Shown in pieces: positions 7,949-16,036 of a DNA stretch of 64,000 nucleotides. The DNA is from Fodinibius sp050117475. GTDB lineage: Bacteria; Bacteroidota; Rhodothermia; Balneolales; Balneolaceae. Made by a program: the position numbers and the translations under genes. A model generated the notes under the pieces. That model saw only the letters and a list, made by a program, of their open reading frames with translations. It did not search any database and was not told the origin of the DNA. Positions within the stretch are counted from its first letter, which is position 1; every line of letters begins with the position of its first letter. The stretch is from the NCBI GenBank assembly GCA_050117475.1, contig JASFMR010000003.1:3865-67864 (forward strand). Reading direction: 5' to 3'.

Positions 7949-9844
7949 ATGAATTTTTTAGAAAAATACAGGAAGACTATCTCCGTATCACTGGGCATTA
8001 TTCTAAGTGTGCTGATGGTTCTGGTATGGAAGGTTCATGAGCACAATCTTGAGAGATCGCTTGAAGATAAAGTATTAGACACCAGCCAGTTGGTTGTCCA
8101 ACAATTTCGCGGCGTTTTATTCGATAACATAAACACGCTGAAAAACCTTAAACATCGGCTGGAAATAACCAATGGTTCTTACTTTGATTACTGGAATAAA
8201 GACGCAGCCCGTATTATTGCCCAGGATCCCTCTTTTCATTTTGTAGAATGGATTGATAGCACGGGCGTAATCCAACTGGTGGAACCCCTCCGACATAATC
8301 GTAAAGCTGTTGGCCTTGATATTACCACTCTTGATTATAGATATTCCGACTGGAAACGATCGCGAAGGGATTCTGTTTTTAACCTCACGCATTGGATCCA
8401 ACTCGTACAAGGCAACTTTGCTTTTCTCGTTGATGCTCCTGTATACATTAAGAGCCGGTTTCAAGGGTCTATTACAGCCGGGATAGATCCTGCACAACGG
8501 TTTAATGACATCATGCAGGGGCTTGATGACTACCACGTCAGAATCACTGACGAGAAGGGGACCGTTTTTTATACGTATGGTGACTCGGTCGGAACAAAAG
8601 CTCTAAGTCATTTTGGGGTATCAACAAAGATCACCATTGGGGATGCCACACAAAGCGTTTGGACGGTCACGATTGTTCCAAACCATTTATTTTACGAGAC
8701 TAATTCCATGGGCAGCAGCAGGCTTAACCTTGTATTGGGACTCGTATTATGCTTTCTGGTATCTGTTAGCTTCTATTTTGCGCAAAAATCATCTGCTTCC
8801 CAGAAAGCTCAAAAAGCGATCAATAAAAAGCTCCGTTCTTTAATTGATGCCTCTCCCCTTGCCATATGCATTATCAATACCGACGGCATCGTCACAGATT
8901 TCTGGAATGAGGCTGCGGAACAGATGTTCGGATGGAAAAGAGAGGAGGTTATTGGGAATTTCATTCCTTTTATAAGGGAAGAAAATATTGAAGAATTTGA
9001 ACGATCAATGCATAACTGTATAAAAGAAGGCGGATTAAAAAATCAAGAAGTTACAAGAAAAAGGAAAGATGGCTCAAAGGGAATTTTCCTGTTGAATGTC
9101 GGCATGATTTCAGGTCATGAACAAATGCTGGTGCTGATCGAGGATATAACCGAAGTCAAACAGTATCAAAAGGAGCTTAAAAGATCCCTCACAGAGAAAG
9201 AATTCTTATTATCCGAAATACATCATCGGGTTAAAAATAATTTGGCCATTATTGCTGGTTTAATAGAGCTGCAAAAAGACCGTGTATCCGACCGGCAAAT
9301 AGCGAACAAGCTAAACGAAACACAAAACCGAATTTATTCCATATCCGGCGTCCATGAATTATTATATGAAGCTGATAATTTTGCAGAAATTAATCTTGAA
9401 AAATACGTCGATAAATTACTGGACAGGCTGCAACAAACGTATCAAGACCCGGAACGAGGAGTTATAATTTCAAAAGAGCTCGATAATTTCAGTGTCAATA
9501 TTAACCAAGCTGTACCCCTCGGCCTCTTGCTTAACGAATTGATCACCAACTCTTTTAAGCATGCCTTTGAAAAAACAGAACATCCCAGGATCACATTGAA
9601 GCTCAAAAAATCAGGGAGGAAAATAACAATTATCTACCGGGATAACGGCAAGGGGATTGACGATGCTGTACTTGAGGATATCAGCTCATTAGGCATAAAC
9701 CTGATTAAAAATCTCCTATCCCAGCTCAATGCAAAATATGAACTGGAAGATTCTGGTTCACAAGGATTTGGGATCTCGTTTACCTTTCAAACCGGTGAAA
9801 AGGGTTCTCATTCCAATATCAAAAACGAAGTTCGACAAAGTTGA
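7949..9844 (+). CDS. membrane sensor histidine kinase, HisKA_2 type with PAS domain
   Basis: 631 residues. The first membrane helix is at about residues 12-28, followed by an extracytoplasmic sensor region (about 29-258, CHASE-like by position, ligand unknown). The second helix is at about 260-279 and a PAS domain at about 294-405. A HisKA_2 dimerisation domain follows with the HHRVKNN motif at 425-431. The HATPase domain (N box LLLNELITNSFKHAF, G box DNGKGI) fills the C-terminus. HisKA_2 kinases often signal to stand-alone or PhyR-like receivers, and the lone receiver at 4327-4743 is the nearest candidate. The ATG at 7949 follows a purine-rich GACAGAGG ribosome site. The gene converges on lexA. 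Confidence 0.93.
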   Translation: MNFLEKYRKTISVSLGIILSVLMVLVWKVHEHNLERSLEDKVLDTSQLVVQQFRGVLFDNINTLKNLKHRLEITNGSYFDYWNKDAARIIAQDPSFHFVEWIDSTGVIQLVEPLRHNRKAVGLDITTLDYRYSDWKRSRRDSVFNLTHWIQLVQGNFAFLVDAPVYIKSRFQGSITAGIDPAQRFNDIMQGLDDYHVRITDEKGTVFYTYGDSVGTKALSHFGVSTKITIGDATQSVWTVTIVPNHLFYETNSMGSSRLNLVLGLVLCFLVSVSFYFAQKSSASQKAQKAINKKLRSLIDASPLAICIINTDGIVTDFWNEAAEQMFGWKREEVIGNFIPFIREENIEEFERSMHNCIKEGGLKNQEVTRKRKDGSKGIFLLNVGMISGHEQMLVLIEDITEVKQYQKELKRSLTEKEFLLSEIHHRVKNNLAIIAGLIELQKDRVSDRQIANKLNETQNRIYSISGVHELLYEADNFAEINLEKYVDKLLDRLQQTYQDPERGVIISKELDNFSVNINQAVPLGLLLNELITNSFKHAFEKTEHPRITLKLKKSGRKITIIYRDNGKGIDDAVLEDISSLGINLIKNLLSQLNAKYELEDSGSQGFGISFTFQTGEKGSHSNIKNEVRQS

Positions 9845-9855
9845 CTGGACGCAGC

Positions 9856-10503
9856 TCAGCCGGATCGAAAGATGAGCCCCCAGCTGCCGTTCTTTTTCCA
9901 GGCTTTACCTACAAAAGTGCCAAATACGGTAACCTGTTCCCATTCATCGGGGGTGATGTAAATAGGCTCATAGGCCGGATTCTCCGGGTGCAACAAGATG
10001 CCATCCGATTTTTTTCGAATCGTTTTCAAGGTTGTCTCCCCGTTATACAAAATCGCCCCAATTTCTCCGTCCCGGGGCTCCCGGGGATCGATAATGATAT
10101 AGTCCCCGTCCCGGATATCGGCATCAATCATGCTTTCCCCGTCAACGATCAAGGCAAAGTAGTGATCGGACTTGGCCGGGTGAATTTCTACAGGAAGGTG
10201 CCCCAGGTTTTCGCTGATGGCTTCGTGCATACCGCCGGCCGCTATGCGCCCTTTTATGGGTATGCCCGGGAAAAAACCTTCCAGCTGCGAACGTTTGGAA
10301 GGGTGAATATGATAGTCGCCGCGTCCCAACTTGGAAAGGTAGTTCTTCTTCTCCAATGCATTAAGGTGTTGATAAATGCTGTTGGACGAGCGGTACCCAA
10401 ATTCTTCCTGCATCTCGGCATAAGTGGGAAACTGGCTATGCTTCTCGTAACTGTCGACGATAAACTCCCAGAGCCGCTGCTGTTTTTCGGTAAGTGATTT
10501 CAT
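9856..10503 (-). CDS. lexA: LexA SOS repressor
   Basis: 215 residues from the ATG at 10503. The N-terminal winged helix begins MKSLTEKQQRLWEFIVD, as in typical LexA, and contains the EMQEEFGYRSSNSIYQHL recognition region. The autocleavage bond is Ala89-Gly90 (RIAAGG), and the catalytic Ser124 (DGESM) and Lys160 (TTLKTI) are present. The protein therefore should self-cleave on RecA filaments and derepress SOS genes. The frame stays open 22 codons further upstream to 10569, but those residues are unlike LexA and are discarded. An 18-bp palindrome at 10568-10585 upstream is a candidate operator. It converges with the kinase gene (11 bp apart). Confidence 0.94.
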   Translation of the reverse strand: MKSLTEKQQRLWEFIVDSYEKHSQFPTYAEMQEEFGYRSSNSIYQHLNALEKKNYLSKLGRGDYHIHPSKRSQLEGFFPGIPIKGRIAAGGMHEAISENLGHLPVEIHPAKSDHYFALIVDGESMIDADIRDGDYIIIDPREPRDGEIGAILYNGETTLKTIRKKSDGILLHPENPAYEPIYITPDEWEQVTVFGTFVGKAWKKNGSWGLIFRSG

Positions 10504-10567
10504 AAGGTCTATTATAACAATTTTATATGAAAAAACATATGAAAAACATTTTATTATTATGAAAAGC

Positions 10568-10585
10568 AAGTTCGGGTACGAACTT
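10568..10585. promoter_or_regulatory. palindrome upstream of lexA, candidate operator
   Basis: A perfect inverted repeat of the form AAGTTCG-N4-CGAACTT, 65-82 bp upstream of the lexA start codon. LexA operators are short palindromes and LexA usually represses its own gene, so this is the best operator candidate. The half-site resembles the GAAC/GTTC blocks of known SOS boxes but is in the reverse arrangement of the Gram-positive CGAAC-N4-GTTCG box. It also resembles the two palindromes at 10638-10705, so it could instead belong to that repeat family. Confidence 0.4.
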
Positions 10586-10637
10586 TAGCCAAACTAGTAG
10601 ATGGCAATAGAAAACTGGATGTCACAACGTACTGGCG

Positions 10638-10705
10638 CAAGTTTGTAACTTGTTCCGGTACTAACATATGAAATCCTGAGCGAACTAATTCAAGTTACAA
10701 ACTTG
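10638..10705. repeat. pair of 15-bp palindromes, 38 bp apart
   Basis: Copy one (10638-10652) reads CAAGTTTGTAACTTG and copy two (10691-10705) reads CAAGTTACAAACTTG. Each is a palindrome of form CAAGTT-N3-AACTTG, and the two are exact reverse complements, so the pair can also fold into one large hairpin. They lie between lexA and the tRNA-Phe terminator. They may be regulator sites or a REP-like mobile fragment. No nearby transposase is present. Confidence 0.6.
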
Positions 10706-10727
10706 AGCTAGTTGTCTTTTTTATAAA

Positions 10728-10762
10728 AAAAGCCCTGCAACTCAAAAAGTTGCAGGGCTTTG
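10728..10762 (-). terminator. intrinsic terminator of tRNA-Phe
   Basis: Nearly perfect hairpin of 14 bp: AAAGCCCTGCAACT, a CAAAA loop, then AGTTGCAGGGCTTT. On the minus strand a run of T residues follows the stem. It lies immediately downstream of tRNA-Phe, so it terminates that transcript. Confidence 0.88.
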
Positions 10763-10764
10763 CG

Positions 10765-10837
10765 TGGGACCGGGCGGAATCGAACCGCCGACACCGCGAT
10801 TTTCAGTCGCGTGCTCTACCGACTGAGCTACAGTCCC
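10765..10837 (-). tRNA. tRNA-Phe (GAA)
   Basis: A 73-nt cloverleaf read on the minus strand. The acceptor stem is GGGACTG pairing with CGGTCCC, with discriminator A. The D arm is AGCTCAGTCGGTAGAGC, the anticodon stem CGCGA/TCGCG has loop CTGAAAA giving anticodon GAA, and the T arm is GGCGG-TTCGATT-CCGCC. The CCA end is not encoded. Its terminator follows at 10762-10728. Confidence 0.97.
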
Positions 10838-10930
10838 GATTGCAATAAGAGTTGCCAAATATAAAAGCTTTTAGACTTTATACAAAGGGCGGATTTCCAC
10901 TTTTTTAGGATATGCTACCAAAATATTTAA

Positions 10931-11380
10931 CGGTTCCATCCACCCGTTCGCGACCCCAGCAACCGGGTGAGTTGAAGTGTATGTGTTTGGAAATCAAGAA
11001 AGCTTATCGTCAAACCTTATACGAAGGATTGGGTACCTTGATTGGGCTTTTATTGAAAAACATACCCTGACCTTCCGGCTTTAGAATGGCGGTTGCACCC
11101 AAGAAAGAACTTCACGATAATCCCCAGTAATTAGAATGGTGTGCCGTTCATCGGATACGGGTGAGTATGTTGTACCGGTGCCGGATGAAACCTACTTCCT
11201 AAATGGGAAGGACCACAAACATGATCGCATTCCGGCGGACATTAGGCGGGTACAGCATTCGCAGATTTTATTTTTCGTGCCTTTCGGATCAAGCCAAAAG
11301 GCACAGAGTAAACGGCTTACAAAAAACATCCAGCAATACCTATAAATGGAAAAAAAGTAATCGCCGGTTCCATCCACCCG
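10931..11380. repeat. 16-bp direct repeat flanking 418 bp of non-coding DNA
   Basis: CGGTTCCATCCACCCG occurs at 10931-10946 and again at 11365-11380, both in the same orientation and both followed within a few bases by TTCGC. The repeats could be traces of an excised or decayed element, or the product of a short duplication. Confidence 0.5.
11277..11304. repeat. hairpin GTGCCTTT ... AAAGGCAC
   Basis: A 28-bp inverted repeat with 8-bp arms and a loop around CGGATCAAGCC, within the gene-free stretch before recJ. It resembles dispersed intergenic hairpins of the pattern GTACCTTT/AAAGGTAC that I associate with Bacteroidota genomes. There is no terminator-type T run. Confidence 0.45.
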
Positions 11381-11417
11381 ATTCGCAGATCCAACGACAG
11401 AATGGATTATTTTCTGT

Positions 11418-13136
11418 TTAATTTTCCTCTTGCAGCTGCACATCGCGCAGTCTGATCTGAATGGTACGCCGGCCATTCCAGTTGTTTTCTTCCAGCGAGT
11501 AGGCAATATTCAGCTTCTTGTCGCTGCCGTTGCGGATTGTCGGCAGGTACTCGTGCATATTAAAACCGATCACATCAAAGGTGCCCGAGCCGTTTTGAGC
11601 AACTTTCATCTTCAAATGCCCCTTGCCCACAATGGTCGGCACCCCGACCACGCGCACATCGCGGCTCACAAAAATGGGGCGCAGGTTGCCGGGACCAAAG
11701 GGCTCGAACTGGGTGAGCAGCTTCCAGAACCGCATGTCCAGGTCACTTAAATCCAGGTCGCAATCGATACGCAACTCGGGTTTAAAATCCTCACTGGTCA
11801 GATTTTCGGCCGCAATCTCATCGATACGGCGACGAAATTCTTCGAGGTTTTCTTTCTGTATGGTCAGGCCTGCCGCATATTCATGCCCCCCATATTGTTC
11901 GAGCAAGTCTTCGCATTGCTTGAACGCCTCATAGATATTAAAGCCGTCGATGCTGCGCGCCGACCCCTTAATCTTTCCGTCCACGGTGCTGAGCATGATC
12001 GCCGGCCGCCCATAGGTATCCACAAGGCGCGATGCCACGATCCCGATAACTCCAAGGTGCCAATCAGGCTGGTGCAATACCATCGAAGATATCTTGTCCA
12101 GGTTATACTGTTCATCAACCATGGCTTTCGCCTCTTCCATAGTCTGGGTATCCTTATCCCGGCGGGCGATATTAATACTTTCAAGTTCGTGGGCCCGGGA
12201 TTTCGCTTCCGCCTCCGTTTCCGCGATGAGCAGGTACACAGCTTTGGTGGCGTCCCCCATACGTCCCGCTGCATTAATGCGTGGCCCAATGGAAAATACA
12301 ATATTGGAGGTCCGTATAGAGCCAACTTCCAGGTTGATAAGATCCAGCAGCGCCTTTATTCCGGCGCGGGGCTTGGTATTAATCTGTTTGAGTCCCGCAC
12401 GCATAAGCACTCGGTTTTCATCTTCGATGGGAACAATATCAGAAGCGATAGAGATGGCAACAAGGTCGAGCAATTTGTAAGCCAGCTTATCACTGAGCCC
12501 CAACTTCTTTATAGTGCCCTGTACCAGCTTGAAACCGACCCCGGCACCCGATAAGCCATCAAAAGGATAGTCACAGTCTTGCCGCTTGGGATCCAGCACC
12601 GCTACCGCTTCCGGGATGGAATCCCCGACATTATGGTGGTCACAAATGATCGTATCGATCCCTTTTGCTTTGGCTTCCTTAACCTCGTTGATTGCGGTAA
12701 TCCCGCAATCAACGGATACAATCAGGTCCGCATTAATATCCTCGGCATACTGTATCCCCTCGGGATTGATACCGTATCCTTCCTTAAAGCGGTGCGGAAT
12801 ATAAAAGTCGATGTCAACGCCAAACTCCTTTAAAAAGATATATAGGATAGCTGTCGATGTTGTCCCGTCAACATCATAATCCCCGTAGATAAGAATTTTT
12901 TGCCGCCCTCTTATGGCCGCTGCCAGGCGATCGGTGGCTTTATCCATATCCTTCATCAGAAAAGGATCGTGCAGCTGACTCAGGTCGGGCCGAAAAAATG
13001 ATTTTGCTTTTTCATAAGAGTCTATACCTCGCAGTGAAAGCAGATGGGCTATCTTCCGTGAAACCCCCAGTTGCTCTTGCAGTACAGGTATAGTCTCTTC
13101 GTTTTCTGGTTTTGCATATACCCAGCGAAAAGACAT
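11418..13136 (-). CDS. recJ: single-stranded-DNA-specific exonuclease RecJ
   Basis: 572 residues, the usual length for RecJ. The DHH phosphoesterase motifs are present: GDYDVDG at 85-91, the SVDCGIT Asp143, and CDHHNVG at 165-171. The DHHA1 region (AGRMG, YGGHEYAAG) follows, then a C-terminal OB domain. RecJ degrades 5' single-stranded ends in mismatch repair, base-excision repair and the RecF recombination pathway, using Mn/Mg in the cytoplasm. The start at 13136 gives MSFRWVYAKP, close to the family N-terminus. A shorter internal start is unlikely. It is divergent from leucine dehydrogenase over a 476-bp gap. Confidence 0.95.
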   Translation of the reverse strand: MSFRWVYAKPENEETIPVLQEQLGVSRKIAHLLSLRGIDSYEKAKSFFRPDLSQLHDPFLMKDMDKATDRLAAAIRGRQKILIYGDYDVDGTTSTAILYIFLKEFGVDIDFYIPHRFKEGYGINPEGIQYAEDINADLIVSVDCGITAINEVKEAKAKGIDTIICDHHNVGDSIPEAVAVLDPKRQDCDYPFDGLSGAGVGFKLVQGTIKKLGLSDKLAYKLLDLVAISIASDIVPIEDENRVLMRAGLKQINTKPRAGIKALLDLINLEVGSIRTSNIVFSIGPRINAAGRMGDATKAVYLLIAETEAEAKSRAHELESINIARRDKDTQTMEEAKAMVDEQYNLDKISSMVLHQPDWHLGVIGIVASRLVDTYGRPAIMLSTVDGKIKGSARSIDGFNIYEAFKQCEDLLEQYGGHEYAAGLTIQKENLEEFRRRIDEIAAENLTSEDFKPELRIDCDLDLSDLDMRFWKLLTQFEPFGPGNLRPIFVSRDVRVVGVPTIVGKGHLKMKVAQNGSGTFDVIGFNMHEYLPTIRNGSDKKLNIAYSLEENNWNGRRTIQIRLRDVQLQEEN

Positions 13137-13612
13137 AATTATCCGTTTTTTTCTTTTTTGTCATAAATAGCCTGCCGGCGGTCAAACCGAAAGCCATGCA
13201 CTTTACATGCAGCAAAGCGTTGTTAACGAATATTTATAGCCAATTCTTAGGCTTACATAAACTATTAAAAGGGCTGCCCCTATTTTTAATCCAACCCATC
13301 ATAAAATATACTTCAACTTATGTTGAGCATTCGCTACAATAAAATACAATATCCCAACTAAAATTCATCATTAATAGACAAGATCTTTTCGCTTAAATCA
13401 TTTATCCCCATTGCTTTTTTACAATGACAATGCTACTAATTTTGCCCGTTTTTTTGTATTTTCTTTGCAGAAAAATATTTCATCAATAAAAAAAATTTGC
13501 AAAAACCTGTCGCAATAAATGAATAATGCGATCGTGTCAACAGCAGGCTGCCGCAGGACCAACAAATGTGAAAGATTTTAAACCAACGCTTTAACGACTA
13601 ATCCAATTTACC
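13137..13612. other. 476-bp AT-rich divergent promoter region
   Basis: Gap between recJ (minus) and leucine dehydrogenase (plus). No plausible gene and no RNA family was recognised. The AT-rich stretch at about 13370-13510 probably holds promoters for both genes, but I could not fix a good match to the TTTG/TAnnTTTG pattern of Bacteroidota. Confidence 0.5.
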
Positions 13613-14782
13613 ATGCAATCTACTACCATATCCAAAAAGACTGATACCGAAGTCAGTGAGGATTTCCCACTATTCAGCAAACTGCAACATTACGAACATG
13701 AACAGATCGTGGTATGCTCTGAACCGAATATCGGTCTCAAAGCCATTATAGCAATTCATGACACCACCTTAGGCCCTGCTTTGGGCGGCGTTCGCATGTG
13801 GCCCTATAATAACGAACAAGAAGCGCTTAGAGATGTTTTGCGTCTTTCCCGTGGGATGACCTACAAAGCCGCTATTTCCGGCTTGAATCTGGGGGGAGGC
13901 AAAGCCGTAATCATTGGGGATCCCCGCAAAGATAAAAATGAAGCCTTGTTCAGGGCATTCGGCCGCTATGTCGATAGTATCGGGGGACGCTACATTACTG
14001 CGGAAGATGTAGGTATTGACGTGCAGAATATGGAGTGGGTTGGCATGGAAACGAAATATGTAACGGGCTTGCCCAAGGCCATCGGCGGCAGTGGAGACCC
14101 GTCACCTGTTACTGCCTACGGGGTTTACAAAGGAATCAAAGCATGTGCAAAAAAGGCCTATGGTTCTGATTCCCTGGAAGGCAAACGCATTGCTATTCAG
14201 GGAGCGGGACATGTAAGCTCTCACCTGGCACGCTCCCTGAGCAAAGAAGGAGCAAAGCTTTTCATTTGCGATATCTATGAGGACAAAGTAAATGCCCTGG
14301 CCGAAGAAGTTAAGGCCGAGGTTGTAGATCCCGACAGCATCTACGGCTTGGATGTAGATATCTTTAGCCCATGCGCCCTGGGCGGAGTTGTGAATGACGA
14401 CACAATGGATCACTTTAAATGCGATATCATAGCCGGAGCCGCAAACAATGTATTGGACGAGGAGGAAAAGCACGGGCAAATGCTGCTGGATCGCAACATA
14501 TTGTACGCACCCGATTATGTGATCAACGCAGGCGGACTTATTAATGTCGCCAGCGAGCTCGAAGGATATAACGAGGAGCGAGCACACGGGCAGGCTTCTA
14601 AAATTTATGACACTATTCTGGATATCCTGAACTATTCCGAGGAAAATAGCACTCCAACTTTCGTAGCTTCCAACATTTTGGCTGAACAACGGATGGAAAA
14701 CGTGGGTCGTATTCACCAGATCTATACTTCGAAGAGTACCTTTTCCGGGCATATCGGCGAAATGTATAAGCAAAAGCTATAG
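13613..14782 (+). CDS. Leu/Glu/Phe/Val dehydrogenase, leucine dehydrogenase type
   Basis: A 389-residue NAD-dependent amino-acid dehydrogenase that reversibly deaminates branched-chain amino acids. The substrate-binding block GPALGGVRMW (about 54-63), Lys85 (MTYKAA), and catalytic Lys97 in LNLGGGKAV are present. The dinucleotide motif IQGAGHVSSHLA sits in the second domain, and the NAGGLINV segment near the C-terminus fits the leucine/valine dehydrogenase branch. About 25 extra N-terminal residues precede the core. The gene is monocistronic, with a clear terminator 20 bp after the stop. It likely feeds branched-chain 2-oxoacids into catabolism or branched fatty-acid primers (inference). Confidence 0.92.
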   Translation: MQSTTISKKTDTEVSEDFPLFSKLQHYEHEQIVVCSEPNIGLKAIIAIHDTTLGPALGGVRMWPYNNEQEALRDVLRLSRGMTYKAAISGLNLGGGKAVIIGDPRKDKNEALFRAFGRYVDSIGGRYITAEDVGIDVQNMEWVGMETKYVTGLPKAIGGSGDPSPVTAYGVYKGIKACAKKAYGSDSLEGKRIAIQGAGHVSSHLARSLSKEGAKLFICDIYEDKVNALAEEVKAEVVDPDSIYGLDVDIFSPCALGGVVNDDTMDHFKCDIIAGAANNVLDEEEKHGQMLLDRNILYAPDYVINAGGLINVASELEGYNEERAHGQASKIYDTILDILNYSEENSTPTFVASNILAEQRMENVGRIHQIYTSKSTFSGHIGEMYKQKL

Positions 14783-14804
14783 CTTCTTAACTTCTATAAA
14801 TTAT

Positions 14805-14838
14805 GGGCGGCCTCAAATTTTTGGGCCGCCTTTTTTGT
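14805..14838 (+). terminator. intrinsic terminator after leucine dehydrogenase
   Basis: GGCGGCC and GGCCGCC form a 7-bp GC stem around an 11-base AT-rich loop, followed by a run of six T. It starts 22 bases after the leucine dehydrogenase stop codon. Confidence 0.9.
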
Positions 14839-15006
14839 TATAGTAGCGTATGTGACTTCCAAAAGACGGCTAAACTAAACAGAGCATCTCATTATACGCT
14901 TATTCCAGAATTAAAAAGCGTCTTTTTAAGTTATATGATCTTGAATTATCTTCAGATGATAACCGAGGCTCAGTAGAGGCCCAAAAAACCAGTTCCATTA
15001 TTTTCT

Positions 15007-15912
15007 ATGATTTCAAAGCAAGATTTCATCCAAAAGGATAGGCTGATTAAAGGTATTAGTACAGACGGCCATCTTAAAATTTCAGTAGTTAAAACCACTG
15101 ATGTGGTCAAAACAGCGCGACAAAAACATGACCTTTCGCTTCTCAACACGGTTTTGCTAGGGCGTGCCCTGACCGGCACCATGCTTATGGCATCTGAACT
15201 TAAAGGAGAAGAACGCATTAAACTGCGAATCGAAAGCCAGGGACCGGTTGGTATCCTGGTAGCTGAGGCTAACCGAGTGGGTGAAATACGTGGATATGTA
15301 GGAAACCCGCAGGCAGAACTGGATTATTCCAAGCCGGGTATCAGCCTGAGCGACGGTCTCGGGCTTGGTGTGTTAACCCTCAGCAAAACATTGTATAATA
15401 AAGCTGAACCACGAACCAGCAGTATTGAACTTGTAAAGGGCAACATCACCGACGACCTTGCCTATTATATGGTGCAGTCAGAACAGATTCCATCAGCTAT
15501 CCTTCTCGACGTGGGAATCGATAATACTGGAGAAATTACAGAAGCCGGGGGATTGATGATTCAACGTATGCCCGATGCCCCAGATGGAGAAATCGAGAAG
15601 CTACAGCAAAAAATGCTTCAGTTCGATTCCATCAGTTCCCTGTTAGCTAATGGCTATTATATCGATGATATAATGGAAATGGCCATGGAACCTTTAAAAG
15701 TAAAAGAATTGGATCGACAACCGGTTGATTTTTTCTGCCGATGCACTCGTAAACGGTTTGTCAAGGCACTTAGCATGCTGGGATACAAGGATCTTAAGGA
15801 GATTAGCGATGAAGGCCAGGAGCTTGTTTGTCACTTTTGCAATGAGCATTATAATGTTTCGAAAGAAGAGATTGGAGAGTTACTAATGCAAACCAAAGCC
15901 AAAATGAATTAA
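15007..15912 (+). CDS. hslO: redox-regulated chaperone Hsp33
   Basis: 301 residues. The N-terminal Hsp33 fold is followed by the C-terminal zinc/redox switch with Cys244-x-Cys246 (FFCRCTR) and Cys275-xx-Cys278 (VCHFCNE). In Hsp33 these four cysteines bind zinc when reduced. On peroxide or bleach stress they form disulfides and turn on holdase activity. All four are intact, so the redox switch should work. The start at 15007 gives the expected N-terminus. No tight operon is visible, and ndh starts 124 bp downstream. Confidence 0.95.
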   Translation: MISKQDFIQKDRLIKGISTDGHLKISVVKTTDVVKTARQKHDLSLLNTVLLGRALTGTMLMASELKGEERIKLRIESQGPVGILVAEANRVGEIRGYVGNPQAELDYSKPGISLSDGLGLGVLTLSKTLYNKAEPRTSSIELVKGNITDDLAYYMVQSEQIPSAILLDVGIDNTGEITEAGGLMIQRMPDAPDGEIEKLQQKMLQFDSISSLLANGYYIDDIMEMAMEPLKVKELDRQPVDFFCRCTRKRFVKALSMLGYKDLKEISDEGQELVCHFCNEHYNVSKEEIGELLMQTKAKMN

Positions 15913-16036
15913 GCAGGTTCGTTAATGATTGGCCTGTTGGCTCTATAAGTCCAATACCAAACACAATATTCGTCATTCGCGATTTGCGAAAAATATAATT
16001 ATAAACGAAAGCTGTAACTACATCCAGCTGGATTTC

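Larger units (their letters stand above)
10838..11417. other. 580-bp gap without a recognisable gene
   Basis: No reading frame here has a recognisable product or a family match I can name. Short open frames of 69-104 codons exist on both strands but none looks coding. The stretch contains a 16-bp direct repeat (CGGTTCCATCCACCCG at 10931-10946 and 11365-11380) and a hairpin at 11277-11304. It may be a decayed gene or a former insertion. Confidence 0.55.

Noticed and set aside
9841..10497. A 218-codon plus-strand open frame
   Set aside because: It is fully antisense to lexA, whose catalytic residues and cleavage site are intact. The plus-strand product has no recognisable features.
11192..11506. 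A 104-codon minus-strand frame upstream of and overlapping the recJ 3' end
   Set aside because: Product has an odd composition (rich in Cys, Trp, Phe), overlaps recJ in another frame and spans the hairpin at 11277; treated as non-coding.
11883..12554. A 223-codon plus-strand open frame
   Set aside because: It is antisense to recJ, which has all DHH motifs on the other strand.
13437..13470. Bacteroidota-type promoter (TTTG / TAnnTTTG) before leucine dehydrogenase
   Set aside because: TTTG-like words are present, but the TA and TTTG parts are five bases apart instead of two, so no promoter is called.
14102..14773. A 223-codon minus-strand open frame
   Set aside because: It is antisense to the leucine dehydrogenase gene and contains no domain.
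14859..14925. Hairpin AAAGACG ... CGTCTTT downstream of leucine dehydrogenase
   Set aside because: Arms are short and the loop is over 45 bases; a better terminator lies at 14805-14838.
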